From Variovorax paradoxus NBRC 15149 (lineage in GTDB: Bacteria; Pseudomonadota; Gammaproteobacteria; Burkholderiales; Burkholderiaceae_C): a DNA stretch of 64,000 bases. The notes below the pieces were generated by a model. The model saw only the letters and a program-made list of their open reading frames with translations, was not told where the DNA came from and did no database searches. The DNA lies in contig NZ_BCUT01000001.1 in assembly GCF_001591365.1 (NCBI RefSeq), positions 2,294,001 through 2,358,000 of the forward strand. Reading direction: 5' to 3'. Below are positions 25,136 to 32,970 of this stretch, one piece after another; position 1 is the stretch's first letter, and every line of letters starts with the position of its first letter. The position numbers and the translations under genes are program-made.

Positions 25136-26038
25136 ACTGCCGCCGCCTTGGACCTCCAGATTCTGCGTGCCTTCGTGCTGGCGGCGCGCGAGGGCAATGT
25201 GTCGCGCGCGGCCGAGCGGCTGCACCTGACGCAGCCGGCGGTGAGCCTGCAGCTCAAGCGCCTGGCGGAGGAAACCGGGCTGCAGCTCTTCACGCGCACG
25301 CCGCACGGGCTGGCGCTCACGGCCGACGGCGCCGCGCTGCTGCCGCAGGCCGAGCGCGTGCTCGCGGCCGTGGGCGACCTGCAGCAGGCCGCGCGCAACC
25401 TGCAGGGCACGGTGCGCGGGGCGCTGCGCATCGGCACCATCCTCGACCCGGAGTTCACGCGGCTCGGCGTTTTCCTGCGCGAGCTGGTGGAGTCGGCCCC
25501 GCAGATCGAGACCGAGCTGCGCCACGGCATGAGTGGCACGGTGCTGGCCCAGGTGCTGCGCGGCGAGCTCGACGTGGGCTTCCACCTCGATGCGGACGGG
25601 GGCGATGCCGCCACGCCGGCGCCGCTCGCGGCGCGCACGCTCACGCGCTTCACCTACCGCGTGGTCGCGCCCGCGGGCTGGGGCCCGCAGGTGCTGGGCC
25701 GCGACTGGAAGGCGCTGGCCGCGCTGCCCTGGCTGGCCACGCCGCCCGAGTCGGCGCACCACCAGCTGCTGGAAAAAGTGTTCGGCCCGCTCGGGCTGTC
25801 GCCGCGCCGCGTGGCGTTGGTGGACCAGGAGGCCTCGATGCTCGACCTGCTGAAATCGGGCGTGGGCCTGAGCCTGCTGCGCGACTCGATCGCCATCCGC
25901 GAGAGCCAGTCGCACGGCCTCGTGATGGCCGACCGCGTGCAGCTGGACTGCGCGCTGCGCTTCGTCTCGCTGGCGGCGCGGCGCAACGAGCCGGTGATCG
26001 CGAGCGCATGGAACGCGCTCGCGCGGGCCTGGAACTGA
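25133..26038 (+). CDS. LysR-family transcriptional regulator
   Basis: LysR regulator of 301 residues. The N-terminal helix-turn-helix reads LDLQILRAFVLAAREGNVSRAAERLHLTQPAVSLQLKRLAEETG, the canonical first 50 residues. A periplasmic-binding-like effector domain follows (LRIGTILDPEF, GVGLSLLRDSIA). The start at 25133 has no Shine-Dalgarno sequence; instead a -10-like TATAAA lies 11 bases upstream, so the mRNA may be leaderless. It is divergent from the GMC oxidoreductase gene, 138 bases apart, which is the usual arrangement for a LysR protein and its target. Confidence 0.9.
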   Translation: MTAAALDLQILRAFVLAAREGNVSRAAERLHLTQPAVSLQLKRLAEETGLQLFTRTPHGLALTADGAALLPQAERVLAAVGDLQQAARNLQGTVRGALRIGTILDPEFTRLGVFLRELVESAPQIETELRHGMSGTVLAQVLRGELDVGFHLDADGGDAATPAPLAARTLTRFTYRVVAPAGWGPQVLGRDWKALAALPWLATPPESAHHQLLEKVFGPLGLSPRRVALVDQEASMLDLLKSGVGLSLLRDSIAIRESQSHGLVMADRVQLDCALRFVSLAARRNEPVIASAWNALARAWN

Positions 26039-26186
26039 GCGGAAAAGGGTTACGAATGACCGGCGAAACGGCGTTCCGCCCTACGCGAAGCGGCGCCGCG
26101 GCGCACCGGGAATGTCGACTCATCCGGTTACGATGCGCCCTTCCGCACCGCCTCTTTCTTCTTACTTCGCCCCCTACCGCCGCATC

Positions 26187-27353
26187 ATGTCCCTAGCAAC
26201 CCCGCCTGCCGACGCACCCGCCGCCGACAGCGTGTTGCCCCGCATCGACGAGCGCGAGCAGGACGGCCGCAGCTGGACCGTCGCCAGTGGCCGGTGGACC
26301 ACGCTGGCCATGTCGTCGCGCAGCGCGTGGCAGGCGCTTTCCAAGGACTTGGCCGGCGCGCCCCCCGCCGACGGCCGCGCCTGGGACCTGCGCCCGATCG
26401 AACAGCTCGACCACATCGGCGCGCAGCTGCTGTGGGACCACTGGCGCCACCGCTGGCCGGCCACGCTGGAGCTGTCGCCGCAGCACAAGGCGGTGCTCGA
26501 CCAGGTGGCGCAGTTCACCGTGGGCACGCCCGAGGAGCCGCCGCCCACGCTGGCCGAGCGGCTGCGGCATTTCTCGCACACCGGTGCGCGCGGGCTGGAG
26601 GTGGCGCGCGACTTCGTGGGGCTGATCGGCCAGCTCGCGCTCGACGCCTGCACGCTGCTGCGGGCGCCGCACCGCGGGCCGTGGCGCGATTTCTCGGGGC
26701 ATCTTTACCAGTTCGGCGCCACCGCGCTGCACATCACGGCGCTGGTGGGCCTGTTGATCGGCGTGGTGCTGGCCTACCTGATCTCGCAGCAGCTGCGCCA
26801 GTACGGCGCCGAGGCCTTCGTGGTCAACATCCTCGGGCTGTCGCTGATCCGCGAGCTCGGGCCGGTGCTGGCCGCGGTGCTGATCGCGGGCCGTTCGGGC
26901 TCGGCCATCACGGCGCAGATCGGCGTGATGCGCGTGACCGAGGAGCTCGACGCGATGCGCGTGATGGGCATTCCGCACGGCTTCCGGCTGGTGATGCCGC
27001 GCGTGATGGCGCTGGCCATCGCAATGCCGCTGATCAGCCTCTGGACCTCGATGGCGGCGCTCCTGGGCGGCATGCTCGCAGCCGACGCCGCGCTCGACAT
27101 TTCGCCGGCCTACTTTCTCTCGGCACTGCCGCGCGCGGTGCCGATCTCGAACCTCTGGCTCGCGCTCGCGAAGTCGGCGGTGTTCGGCATTTTGATTGCG
27201 CTGATCGGCTGCTACTTCGGCATGAAGGTCAAGCCCAACACCGAGAGCCTGGGCCGCGGCACCACCTCGTCGGTGGTGACCTCGATCACCGCGGTGATCC
27301 TGGTCGACGCGCTGTTCGCGGTGCTGTTCAAGGGCGTGGGGTTCCGGGCATGA
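26187..27353 (+). CDS. MlaE-type ABC permease with N-terminal STAS-like domain
   Basis: Protein of 388 residues starting at MSLATPPADAP; a longer frame from 26112 is open but has no recognisable content. Residues about 45-130 look like a STAS/MlaB-like domain (DLRPIEQLDHIGAQLLW). The rest is an MlaE permease with GLLIGVVLAYLISQQLRQYGA, IRELGPVLAAVLIAGRSGSAITAQIGVMRVTEELDAMRVMGI, and KSAVFGILIALIGCYFG. MlaE proteins form the inner-membrane channel of MCE systems that move phospholipids between membranes. Here the regulatory MlaB-like part is fused to the permease. Its stop overlaps the ATPase start by ATGA. Confidence 0.9.
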   Translation: MSLATPPADAPAADSVLPRIDEREQDGRSWTVASGRWTTLAMSSRSAWQALSKDLAGAPPADGRAWDLRPIEQLDHIGAQLLWDHWRHRWPATLELSPQHKAVLDQVAQFTVGTPEEPPPTLAERLRHFSHTGARGLEVARDFVGLIGQLALDACTLLRAPHRGPWRDFSGHLYQFGATALHITALVGLLIGVVLAYLISQQLRQYGAEAFVVNILGLSLIRELGPVLAAVLIAGRSGSAITAQIGVMRVTEELDAMRVMGIPHGFRLVMPRVMALAIAMPLISLWTSMAALLGGMLAADAALDISPAYFLSALPRAVPISNLWLALAKSAVFGILIALIGCYFGMKVKPNTESLGRGTTSSVVTSITAVILVDALFAVLFKGVGFRA

Positions 27354-28168
27354 ACGACTCTTCGGTCGTCGTCGACATCCGCAAGCTCTGGACGGTGTTC
27401 AAGAGCGCCGACGGCGAGGTCGTGGTGCACCGCGACCTCGAGCTGCGCATCGAGCGCGGCGAGGTGCTGTCGCTGGTGGGCGGCTCGGGCACCGGCAAGA
27501 CGGTGCTGCTGCGCCAGATCCTCGGGCTCGAGAAGCCGACCAAGGGCACGGTCGAGGTGCTGGGCCAGGCGCCCGGCGAACTCAGCGCCAAGGGCGCGGC
27601 CAACGTGGGCATGCTGTTCCAGCACGGCGCGCTGTTCTCGGCCTTCAGCGTGCTCGAGAACATCGCCTTTCCGCTGCGCGAACTCAAGCTGCTGCCCGAC
27701 GAGCTGATCCGCAATGCGGCGCTGGTCAAGCTGCAGATGGTGGGCCTGGAGCCGCGGCATGCCAACATGAGCCCGGCCGACCTCTCGGGCGGCATGATCA
27801 AGCGCGTGGCGCTGGCGCGCGCGCTCATCATGGACCCGCCGCTGCTGCTCCTGGACGAACCCACCGCGGGCCTGGACCCCGAGGCCTCCGACAGTTTCTG
27901 CGACCTGCTGCGCGGCCTGCACCGCGAGCTGGGCCTGACGGTGGTGATGGTCACGCACGACCTGGACACCCTGTTCGACCTGAGCACCCGCATCGCGGTG
28001 CTGGCCGACCACAAGGTCATCGTCAGCGGCTCGGCGCGCGAGGTGATCGCCTATCCGCATCCGTTCATCCACGAATATTTCCTGGGCGGGCGCGGCCAGC
28101 GCGCGCTGGAGGCCCTGCATGACAAACCCGCCAACGCCGCGCCGGCCCCCGCCGGCGCGGCCCGCTGA
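27350..28168 (+). CDS. MlaF-type ABC transporter ATP-binding protein
   Basis: ATPase of 272 residues of the MCE transporter. Walker A GGSGTGKTV, FQHGALFSAFSVLENIAFPLRE, signature DLSGGMIKRVALARAL, Walker B LLLLDEPTAGLDPE, and H-loop MVTHDLD are all intact. The C-terminal extension EYFLGGRGQRALEAL is typical of MlaF proteins, where it contacts the partner. Coupled by overlap to the permease gene and followed 14 bases later by the MCE protein. It powers lipid transport across the periplasm. Confidence 0.92.
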   Translation: MNDSSVVVDIRKLWTVFKSADGEVVVHRDLELRIERGEVLSLVGGSGTGKTVLLRQILGLEKPTKGTVEVLGQAPGELSAKGAANVGMLFQHGALFSAFSVLENIAFPLRELKLLPDELIRNAALVKLQMVGLEPRHANMSPADLSGGMIKRVALARALIMDPPLLLLDEPTAGLDPEASDSFCDLLRGLHRELGLTVVMVTHDLDTLFDLSTRIAVLADHKVIVSGSAREVIAYPHPFIHEYFLGGRGQRALEALHDKPANAAPAPAGAAR

Positions 28169-28182
28169 AAGGTAGCCACACC

Positions 28183-29154
28183 ATGGAAAACAAAGCCCAT
28201 GCCATCGCCGCCGGCGCCTTCGTGCTCGGCCTCATCGCCGTGCTCGTGGGGCTGGTGGTCTGGTTCACGCGCGACAGCACCGTGCGCAACACCTATGAAC
28301 TCTCCACGCGCGACCCGGTCAGCGGGCTGCAGCCGCAGGCCATGGTGCGCTACCGCGGCATCGCGGTCGGCAAGGTGACCTCGATCGACTTCGACCCCAA
28401 GACCAAGGGCAACGTGCGCGTGCGCATCACGGTCGACCAGCGCGTGCCGCTCACCACCTCGAGCTTTGCCACGCTGAGCTACCAGGGCGTGACTGGCCTG
28501 GCCTTCATCGCGCTGGACGACAAGGGCGAATCGAACGTGGCGCTCGCGCCCAACAACGAGGATCCGCCGCGCATTCCGCTCAAGCCCTCGATGCTGGCGC
28601 AGCTGCAGGACCGCGGCGAAGCCATCGTCAACCAAGTCGACGAGGCGACCAAGCGCGCCAACCAGCTGCTGAGCGACGACAACCAGAAGCGCGCGGCCGA
28701 TGCGCTGGAGAACATCGCGGCCGCCTCGGCCAGCGCCAACACGCTGCTCAAGCAGCTCGACAACACGGTGAAGACCGGGCTGAACCCGGCGCTGGCGGCG
28801 CTGCCGAACACGCTGTCTTCGGTGAAGACCGCCGCCGGCGACGTCTCGCGCGTGGCCAACAACTTCAACACCACCGTGGGCCGGCTCAACGCGCCCGATG
28901 GTCCGATCGAGCGGCTGAGCGAGGGCACCAAGGCGCTCGCGCAATCGGTCGATTCGTTCAACGCCGCCACGCTGCCGCGCGTGAACCGCGTGGCCGACGA
29001 CACCTCGCGCGCGGTGCGCCGGCTGGGACGTGCGGCCGACAGCATCAACGACAACCCGCAGTCACTGCTGTTCGGCAACGGCGGCACCGCTGCCGGGCCC
29101 GGCGAGCCCGGTTTTTCGGCGCCGCCCTCCACCCATTCGCTGGCACGTCCCTGA
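28183..29154 (+). CDS. MlaD/MCE-domain periplasmic lipid-binding protein
   Basis: Protein of 323 residues. One N-terminal membrane anchor (AIAAGAFVLGLIAVLVGLVVWF) is followed by an MCE domain (YELSTRDPVSGLQPQAMVRYRGIAVGKVTSIDFD...VRITVDQRVPLTTSSFATLSYQGVTGLAFI is the order of the fold). The C-terminal half is helical and Ala/Asn-rich (SASANTLLKQLDNTVKTGLN), probably a coiled tube extension as in PqiB/MlaD relatives. It sits in the inner membrane facing the periplasm and forms the lipid-carrying ring. Operon neighbours are the ATPase before and a lipoprotein after. Confidence 0.9.
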   Translation: MENKAHAIAAGAFVLGLIAVLVGLVVWFTRDSTVRNTYELSTRDPVSGLQPQAMVRYRGIAVGKVTSIDFDPKTKGNVRVRITVDQRVPLTTSSFATLSYQGVTGLAFIALDDKGESNVALAPNNEDPPRIPLKPSMLAQLQDRGEAIVNQVDEATKRANQLLSDDNQKRAADALENIAAASASANTLLKQLDNTVKTGLNPALAALPNTLSSVKTAAGDVSRVANNFNTTVGRLNAPDGPIERLSEGTKALAQSVDSFNAATLPRVNRVADDTSRAVRRLGRAADSINDNPQSLLFGNGGTAAGPGEPGFSAPPSTHSLARP

Positions 29155-29159
29155 ACGTG

Positions 29160-29843
29160 ATGATGACCATGATGAAGAAGAACGCCGTCCTTCGCCTCCC
29201 TCCGCGCCTGGCCGCCTGCGCCGGCCTCGCGCTGCTGCTGCTTGCGGGCTGCAGCGCCCTGCCCGACAAGCCCGCGCGCGCCACGCTGTACGACTTCGGA
29301 CCCGGGCCGGCCGCATCGGCCCCAGCCGCCAACCCGCCCGCGGCCGCGCTGCCCACGCTCGCGCTGGCCGAGATCGAGAGCAACACGCGGCTCGACAGCA
29401 CGCAGATCCTCTACCGGCTCGGCTATGCCGATGCCAACGAGCTGCGCCCCTACGGCCAGTCGCGCTGGAGCCTGGCGCCGGCGCAGCTGCTGCGCCAGCG
29501 GCTGCGCGACGCGCTCGCCGAGCGGCGCACCGTGCTCGGCCCGGAAGAAAGCGCGACCATTGCGCGCGCCGAGGGCAAGGTGCCCGACACGCTGCGCATC
29601 TCGCTCGACGAGTTCAGCCACTACTTCGAATCGGCCAGCAGCAGCGCCGGCCTGGTGCGCCTGCGCGCCACGCTGATCCGCGGCACCACCGGCGGCGACC
29701 GCGTGCTGGGCCAGCGCAGCTTCACCGTGCGCCGCCCCGCGCCGAGCGCCGATGCACCCGGCGGCGTCAAGGCGCTGGCCGCGGCCACCGATGCGGCCGT
29801 GGCCGAGGTCGTGCAGTGGGTGGACCAGCTGCCGCGGCAGTAA
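29160..29843 (+). CDS. ABC-type transport auxiliary lipoprotein (PqiC-like)
   Basis: Lipoprotein of about 227 residues. The signal peptide ends in the lipobox LLAGC (GLALLLLAGCSALP), so the mature protein begins at the Cys. The mature part shows RLDSTQILYRLGYADANELRPYGQSRWSLAPAQLLRQRL, the signature region of the DUF330/PqiC family that pairs with MCE proteins. Start choice is uncertain: GTG 29157, ATG 29160, 29163, 29169 or 29172 are all in frame and none has a good ribosome-binding site. The gene follows the MCE protein by 5 bases. It probably completes the transport system at the outer membrane. Confidence 0.82.
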   Translation: MMTMMKKNAVLRLPPRLAACAGLALLLLAGCSALPDKPARATLYDFGPGPAASAPAANPPAAALPTLALAEIESNTRLDSTQILYRLGYADANELRPYGQSRWSLAPAQLLRQRLRDALAERRTVLGPEESATIARAEGKVPDTLRISLDEFSHYFESASSSAGLVRLRATLIRGTTGGDRVLGQRSFTVRRPAPSADAPGGVKALAAATDAAVAEVVQWVDQLPRQ

Positions 29844-29886
29844 GCTCGGCTCGAAGCGCTTTTTTCACCAACGGAGGAGACCCACC

Positions 29887-30108
29887 ATGAACGCCACACG
29901 CATCATCGGCATCCTGCTCATCGTCGCGGGCATCGCGGGCCTCGGCCTCGGCGGCTTCAGCTTCACGAAGGAAACGCACCAGGCCAAGCTGGGGCCGCTG
30001 GAGTTCTCGGTGAAGGAAAAGCAGCAGGTCAACTTCCCGGCCTGGGCCAGCGTGGCCGCCATCGTTGTGGGCGGGGCGCTGGTGCTGCTGGGGGGCAAGA
30101 AGGGCTGA
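29887..30108 (+). CDS. small two-helix membrane protein (DUF3185-like)
   Basis: Protein of 73 residues starting at ATG 29887, with GGAGGAGA 8-15 bases upstream. Two hydrophobic helices (IIGILLIVAGIAGLGLGGFSF and SVAAIVVGGALVLLGG) are joined by a Lys-rich loop (TKETHQAKLGPLEFSVKEKQQ). It resembles small DUF3185-type proteins of unknown function. It comes 43 bases after the lipoprotein and could be the last gene of the MCE operon, although a separate transcript is possible. The convergent sirtuin gene ends 10 bases later. Confidence 0.7.
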   Translation: MNATRIIGILLIVAGIAGLGLGGFSFTKETHQAKLGPLEFSVKEKQQVNFPAWASVAAIVVGGALVLLGGKKG

Positions 30109-30118
30109 GCGCGAGCCC

Positions 30119-30868
30119 TCAGCCGCCGATCCCCGCCAGGAGCCGCGGCAGAAGAACCTCCGCCGCGCCGCGCAGGACCACCGCAGCCGCCGCGTCCAGC
30201 TGCGGCAGCGGCTCCATGTTGAGCGTGATCAGCCGCGCGCCGCGCGACATCGCCAGCTGCGGCAGCTCGGCCGCCGGGTAGACCACCGCCGTGCTGCCGA
30301 CCACCATGAACACGTCCGATTCCTGCGCCGCCACCTGGGCGTCGTGCAGCACGCCTGGGTTCAGCATCTCGCCGAACATCACGACGTCGGGCCGGGCGCG
30401 CGAGGCGCAGCGCATGCAGCGGTGAAAGGGCCAGGGCCCGCGGCGGTTGCCGCAGTGGTCGCAGCGCCAGCGGCGCAGCGAGCCGTGCAGTTCGAGCACG
30501 TCCAGCCCGCCCGCGATCGAGAGCAGGCCGTCGACGTTCTGCGTGACGAGCCGCGTGGCGGGGCGCAGCCGCTGCAGCAGTGCGAGCGCCGCATGGCCGG
30601 GGTTCGGCTGCGCGGCCTCGACGGTGGAAAGCCGCCGGGCCCAGAAGCGGGTGAATCCCCTGGGGTCGCGCTGCAGGTCTTCGGCATGGGAGAACTGCAG
30701 CGCGTTCTGGTTCATCCAGAGGCCGTCGGCGTCGCGGTAGGTCGAAATGCCCGAGGCCTTGGACAGCCCCGCGCCCGACAGCACGGCGATGCGCCGGGCG
30801 GCGCCCAGGAGGGCAATGGCGGATTCGACGGGCGATGTGGAAGAGGAAGCGGTGCCCAGGCTGCTCAT
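30119..30868 (-). CDS. SIR2-family NAD-dependent protein deacylase (sirtuin)
   Basis: Sirtuin of 249 residues. The NAD-binding elements GAGLSKASGISTYRD and TQNVDGL are present, the catalytic His is in LELHGS, and two Cys pairs of the zinc knuckle are in CDHC and CMRC. The ending has VVGSTAVVYPAAELP, GARLITLN. Sirtuins remove acyl groups from lysine and often regulate acyl-CoA synthetases and other metabolic enzymes. The start ATG overlaps the stop of the upstream IclR regulator (ATGA, 30865-30868), so regulator and deacylase are coupled. This is an unusual pair. Confidence 0.9.
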   Translation of the reverse strand: MSSLGTASSSTSPVESAIALLGAARRIAVLSGAGLSKASGISTYRDADGLWMNQNALQFSHAEDLQRDPRGFTRFWARRLSTVEAAQPNPGHAALALLQRLRPATRLVTQNVDGLLSIAGGLDVLELHGSLRRWRCDHCGNRRGPWPFHRCMRCASRARPDVVMFGEMLNPGVLHDAQVAAQESDVFMVVGSTAVVYPAAELPQLAMSRGARLITLNMEPLPQLDAAAAVVLRGAAEVLLPRLLAGIGG

Positions 30869-31728
30869 GGATCCAGCGGTGCGGAAGCCTTTCTTCCGCC
30901 AGACGTTGCGCCCAGCCGCGCGGACACCGTGCCCGCGCAGGCCTTGAGCGCGCGTGCGATTTCGCCGTCCCAGGCGGTGTCGAAGATGGCGGCCGGGCCG
31001 ATGGCCGTGACCGACAGCACGATGGCGCCCGTGTGGTCGAACACCGGCGCCGCCATGGCGCTCACGCCCTCGATCACCTCGCCTTCGGAGCGGCTGATGC
31101 CGTGCGCGCGCACTTCCTGCAGTTGGCGTTCGAATTCGCTCCACGAAGGCAGCGGCGGCTGCGGCGGCATGCCGGCCGCGGGCGGCTCTTCGCCGGCCTT
31201 GCGCTGCTTCTGGCGCTGGCGCTCGGCGTCGAGCAGCTGCCGCACCGCATCGGCCTGCAGGTAGGCGGCAAAGACCCGGCCCGAGGCCGTGTTGGTGAGC
31301 GAGAACACCGTGCCGTGACGCATGTTCACGTGCACCGGCGACGGCGATTCGGCCGTGCGCACGATGGTGGCGCCGCGCGCGCCCCAGACCGCGAGCGCCA
31401 CCGTGTGGCCGATGCGCTGCGCCACCTCGGCGATCAGCGGCGTCGCAATGTGCACCGGGTCGGCCTGCTGCAGGCTGATGAGCCCCAGTTGCAAGGCCAG
31501 CGGGCCGAGCAGATAGTGGCCGCTGGCGCGGTCCTGCTCGATCAGGCCGAGCCGCCCGAAGCTCACCATGTACGGATGGGCCTTGGCGGCCGTCATGTCG
31601 GCTTCGCGCGCCAGGTCTTTCAGCGCCATCGGCCGGCCGTGGTGCACCAGCGCGCGCAGCAGCTGGCCACCCACTTCGATGCTCTGGATGCCGCGCTGGG
31701 CGGCGCGGTCGTTGTCATTGGCTGCCAT
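30865..31728 (-). CDS. IclR-family transcriptional regulator (probable control of the homogentisate operon)
   Basis: Regulator of 287 residues. The winged helix-turn-helix (ALKDLAREADMTAAKAHPYMVSFGRLGLIEQD) is followed by the effector domain (GHTVALAVWGARGATIVR, GVSAMAAPVFDHTGAIVLSVTA). Between the two conserved parts of the effector domain lies an insert of about 40 residues rich in Gln, Arg and Pro (RQRQKQRKAGEEPPAAGMPP), which is not usual in the family. It is divergent from the homogentisate operon; a nested palindrome lies in the 144-base gap at the mapped promoter. It probably responds to an aromatic acid or homogentisate. Confidence 0.88.
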   Translation of the reverse strand: MAANDNDRAAQRGIQSIEVGGQLLRALVHHGRPMALKDLAREADMTAAKAHPYMVSFGRLGLIEQDRASGHYLLGPLALQLGLISLQQADPVHIATPLIAEVAQRIGHTVALAVWGARGATIVRTAESPSPVHVNMRHGTVFSLTNTASGRVFAAYLQADAVRQLLDAERQRQKQRKAGEEPPAAGMPPQPPLPSWSEFERQLQEVRAHGISRSEGEVIEGVSAMAAPVFDHTGAIVLSVTAIGPAAIFDTAWDGEIARALKACAGTVSARLGATSGGRKASAPLDP

Positions 31729-31770
31729 GGCCCGCCTTGGCGTCTGGTTGTTCGTTCATGAAGAAGGGAT

Positions 31771-31799
31771 TAGACATGAACTGATCTCGGGCTTACACT
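31771..31799 (+). promoter_or_regulatory. sigma-70 promoter of the homogentisate operon
   Basis: TAGACA (31771-31776) and TACACT (31794-31799) with a 17-base spacer match the consensus -35 and -10 elements at most positions. The predicted transcript start is near 31806, about 67 bases upstream of the first gene. The prediction rests on sequence alone. Confidence 0.6.
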
Positions 31800-31805
31800 C
31801 CAGGA

Positions 31806-31841
31806 ATTCGTTAACCGCAAATTCATTTGCTTTAGACGAAT
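31806..31841. promoter_or_regulatory. nested palindromic operator at the transcript start
   Basis: Two inverted repeats share one centre: ATTCGT (31806-31811) with ACGAAT (31836-31841), and GCAAAT (31817-31822) with ATTTGC (31825-31830). The outer arms start where transcription should begin, 7 bases after the -10 element. A bound IclR dimer or tetramer would therefore block initiation or elongation. Assignment to the adjacent IclR regulator is inference. Confidence 0.6.
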
Positions 31842-31872
31842 CAAATTTCGATCCACCCGACGGAGACACACG

Positions 31873-32832
31873 ATGAGCCAAGCCAAGAAGTTCGCCAGCC
31901 AGGCCGACATGGAAGAGAAGAAGATCACCTTCAGCCAGATCTCGGAACACGCCTGGGCCTACACGGCCGAGGGCGACCCCAACACCGGCATCGTGATCGG
32001 CGACGATTGCGTGCTGGTGGCCGACACCCAGGCCACGCCGGCCATGGCGGCCGACGTGGTGCGCCGCATCCGCGAAGTGACCGACAAGCCGATCAAGTAC
32101 GTGGTGCTCACGCACTACCACGCGGTGCGCGTGCTGGGCGCGGCCGGCTACGGTGCCGAGCACATCCTGGCCAGCCAGGACACGCGCGACCTGATCGTGG
32201 AGCGCGGCGAAGCCGACAAGGCCAGCGAGATCGGCCGCTTCCCGCGCCTGTTCCAGAACGTCGAGACGGTGCCGCCGGGCCTGACCTGGCCCACCATGAC
32301 CTTCACCGGCAAGATGACGCTGTGGCTCGGCAAGCTCGAGGTGCAGCTGATCCAGCTGGGCCGCGGCCACACCAAGGGCGACACCGTCGTCTGGCTGCCC
32401 GGGGAGCGCACGCTGCTGTCGGGCGACCTGGTCGAGTTCGGCGCCACGCCGTATGCGGGCGACGCCTACTTCCAGGACTGGCCGCAGACGCTGGACAACA
32501 TCGCCGCGCTCAAGCCCGCCGCGCTGGTGCCCGGCCGCGGCGCCGCGCTCACCACGCCGGCCGAAGTGGCCGAGGGCCTGGCCGGCACGCGCAACTTCAT
32601 CTCCGACGTGTACGCGAGCGTGCAGGAAGGCGTGAAGGCCGGGCGCGACCTGAACACGGTCTACAAGGACACCTACGCCAAGCTCAAGCCCAAGTACAGC
32701 CAGTGGGTGATCTTCGACCACTGCATGCCCTTCGACGTGAGCCGCGCGTACGACGAGGCCTCGGGCCATGCCGATCCGCGCGTGTGGACGGCCGAGCGGG
32801 ACATCGAGATGTGGAAGGCACTCGAGGGCTGA
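31873..32832 (+). CDS. MBL-fold protein with an incomplete metal site
   Basis: Protein of 319 residues with the metallo-beta-lactamase fold. His81 and His83 (THYH) and His166 (GRGHTKGD) form the first metal site, and Asp185 (LSGDLVEFG) is present. The second site is lost: the usual Asp and His of HxHxDH are Val85 and Arg86, and the last His (PGHG) is Arg222 (PGRG). The protein may therefore bind one metal ion or have a changed reaction. It is the first gene of the homogentisate operon, after the promoter and operator described separately. No signal peptide is visible. Its role in aromatic breakdown is unknown; a thioesterase or lactonase-like hydrolysis is possible. Confidence 0.85.
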   Translation: MSQAKKFASQADMEEKKITFSQISEHAWAYTAEGDPNTGIVIGDDCVLVADTQATPAMAADVVRRIREVTDKPIKYVVLTHYHAVRVLGAAGYGAEHILASQDTRDLIVERGEADKASEIGRFPRLFQNVETVPPGLTWPTMTFTGKMTLWLGKLEVQLIQLGRGHTKGDTVVWLPGERTLLSGDLVEFGATPYAGDAYFQDWPQTLDNIAALKPAALVPGRGAALTTPAEVAEGLAGTRNFISDVYASVQEGVKAGRDLNTVYKDTYAKLKPKYSQWVIFDHCMPFDVSRAYDEASGHADPRVWTAERDIEMWKALEG

Positions 32833-32837
32833 CCGGT

Positions 32838-32944
32838 TTTGCTCCCTCCCCTCCCGGGGGAGGGCTGGGGTGGGGGCACGCGGCGCCCGCAACGAGCGCA
32901 GTCAGCCCCCATCCCAGCCTTCCCCCGGAGGGGGAAGGAGCAAA
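32838..32944. repeat. inverted repeat inside the homogentisate operon
   Basis: Two 40-base arms (32838-32877 and 32905-32944) pair with about five mismatches across a 27-base loop. Each arm is also a hairpin by itself (CTCCC...GGGAG). It fills the gap between the MBL gene and the hydroxylase. Related arms occur at 60887-60996 and as a single hairpin at 38454-38474. Confidence 0.75.
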
Positions 32945-32970
32945 GCAATACAAAGACACGGAGACAACAC

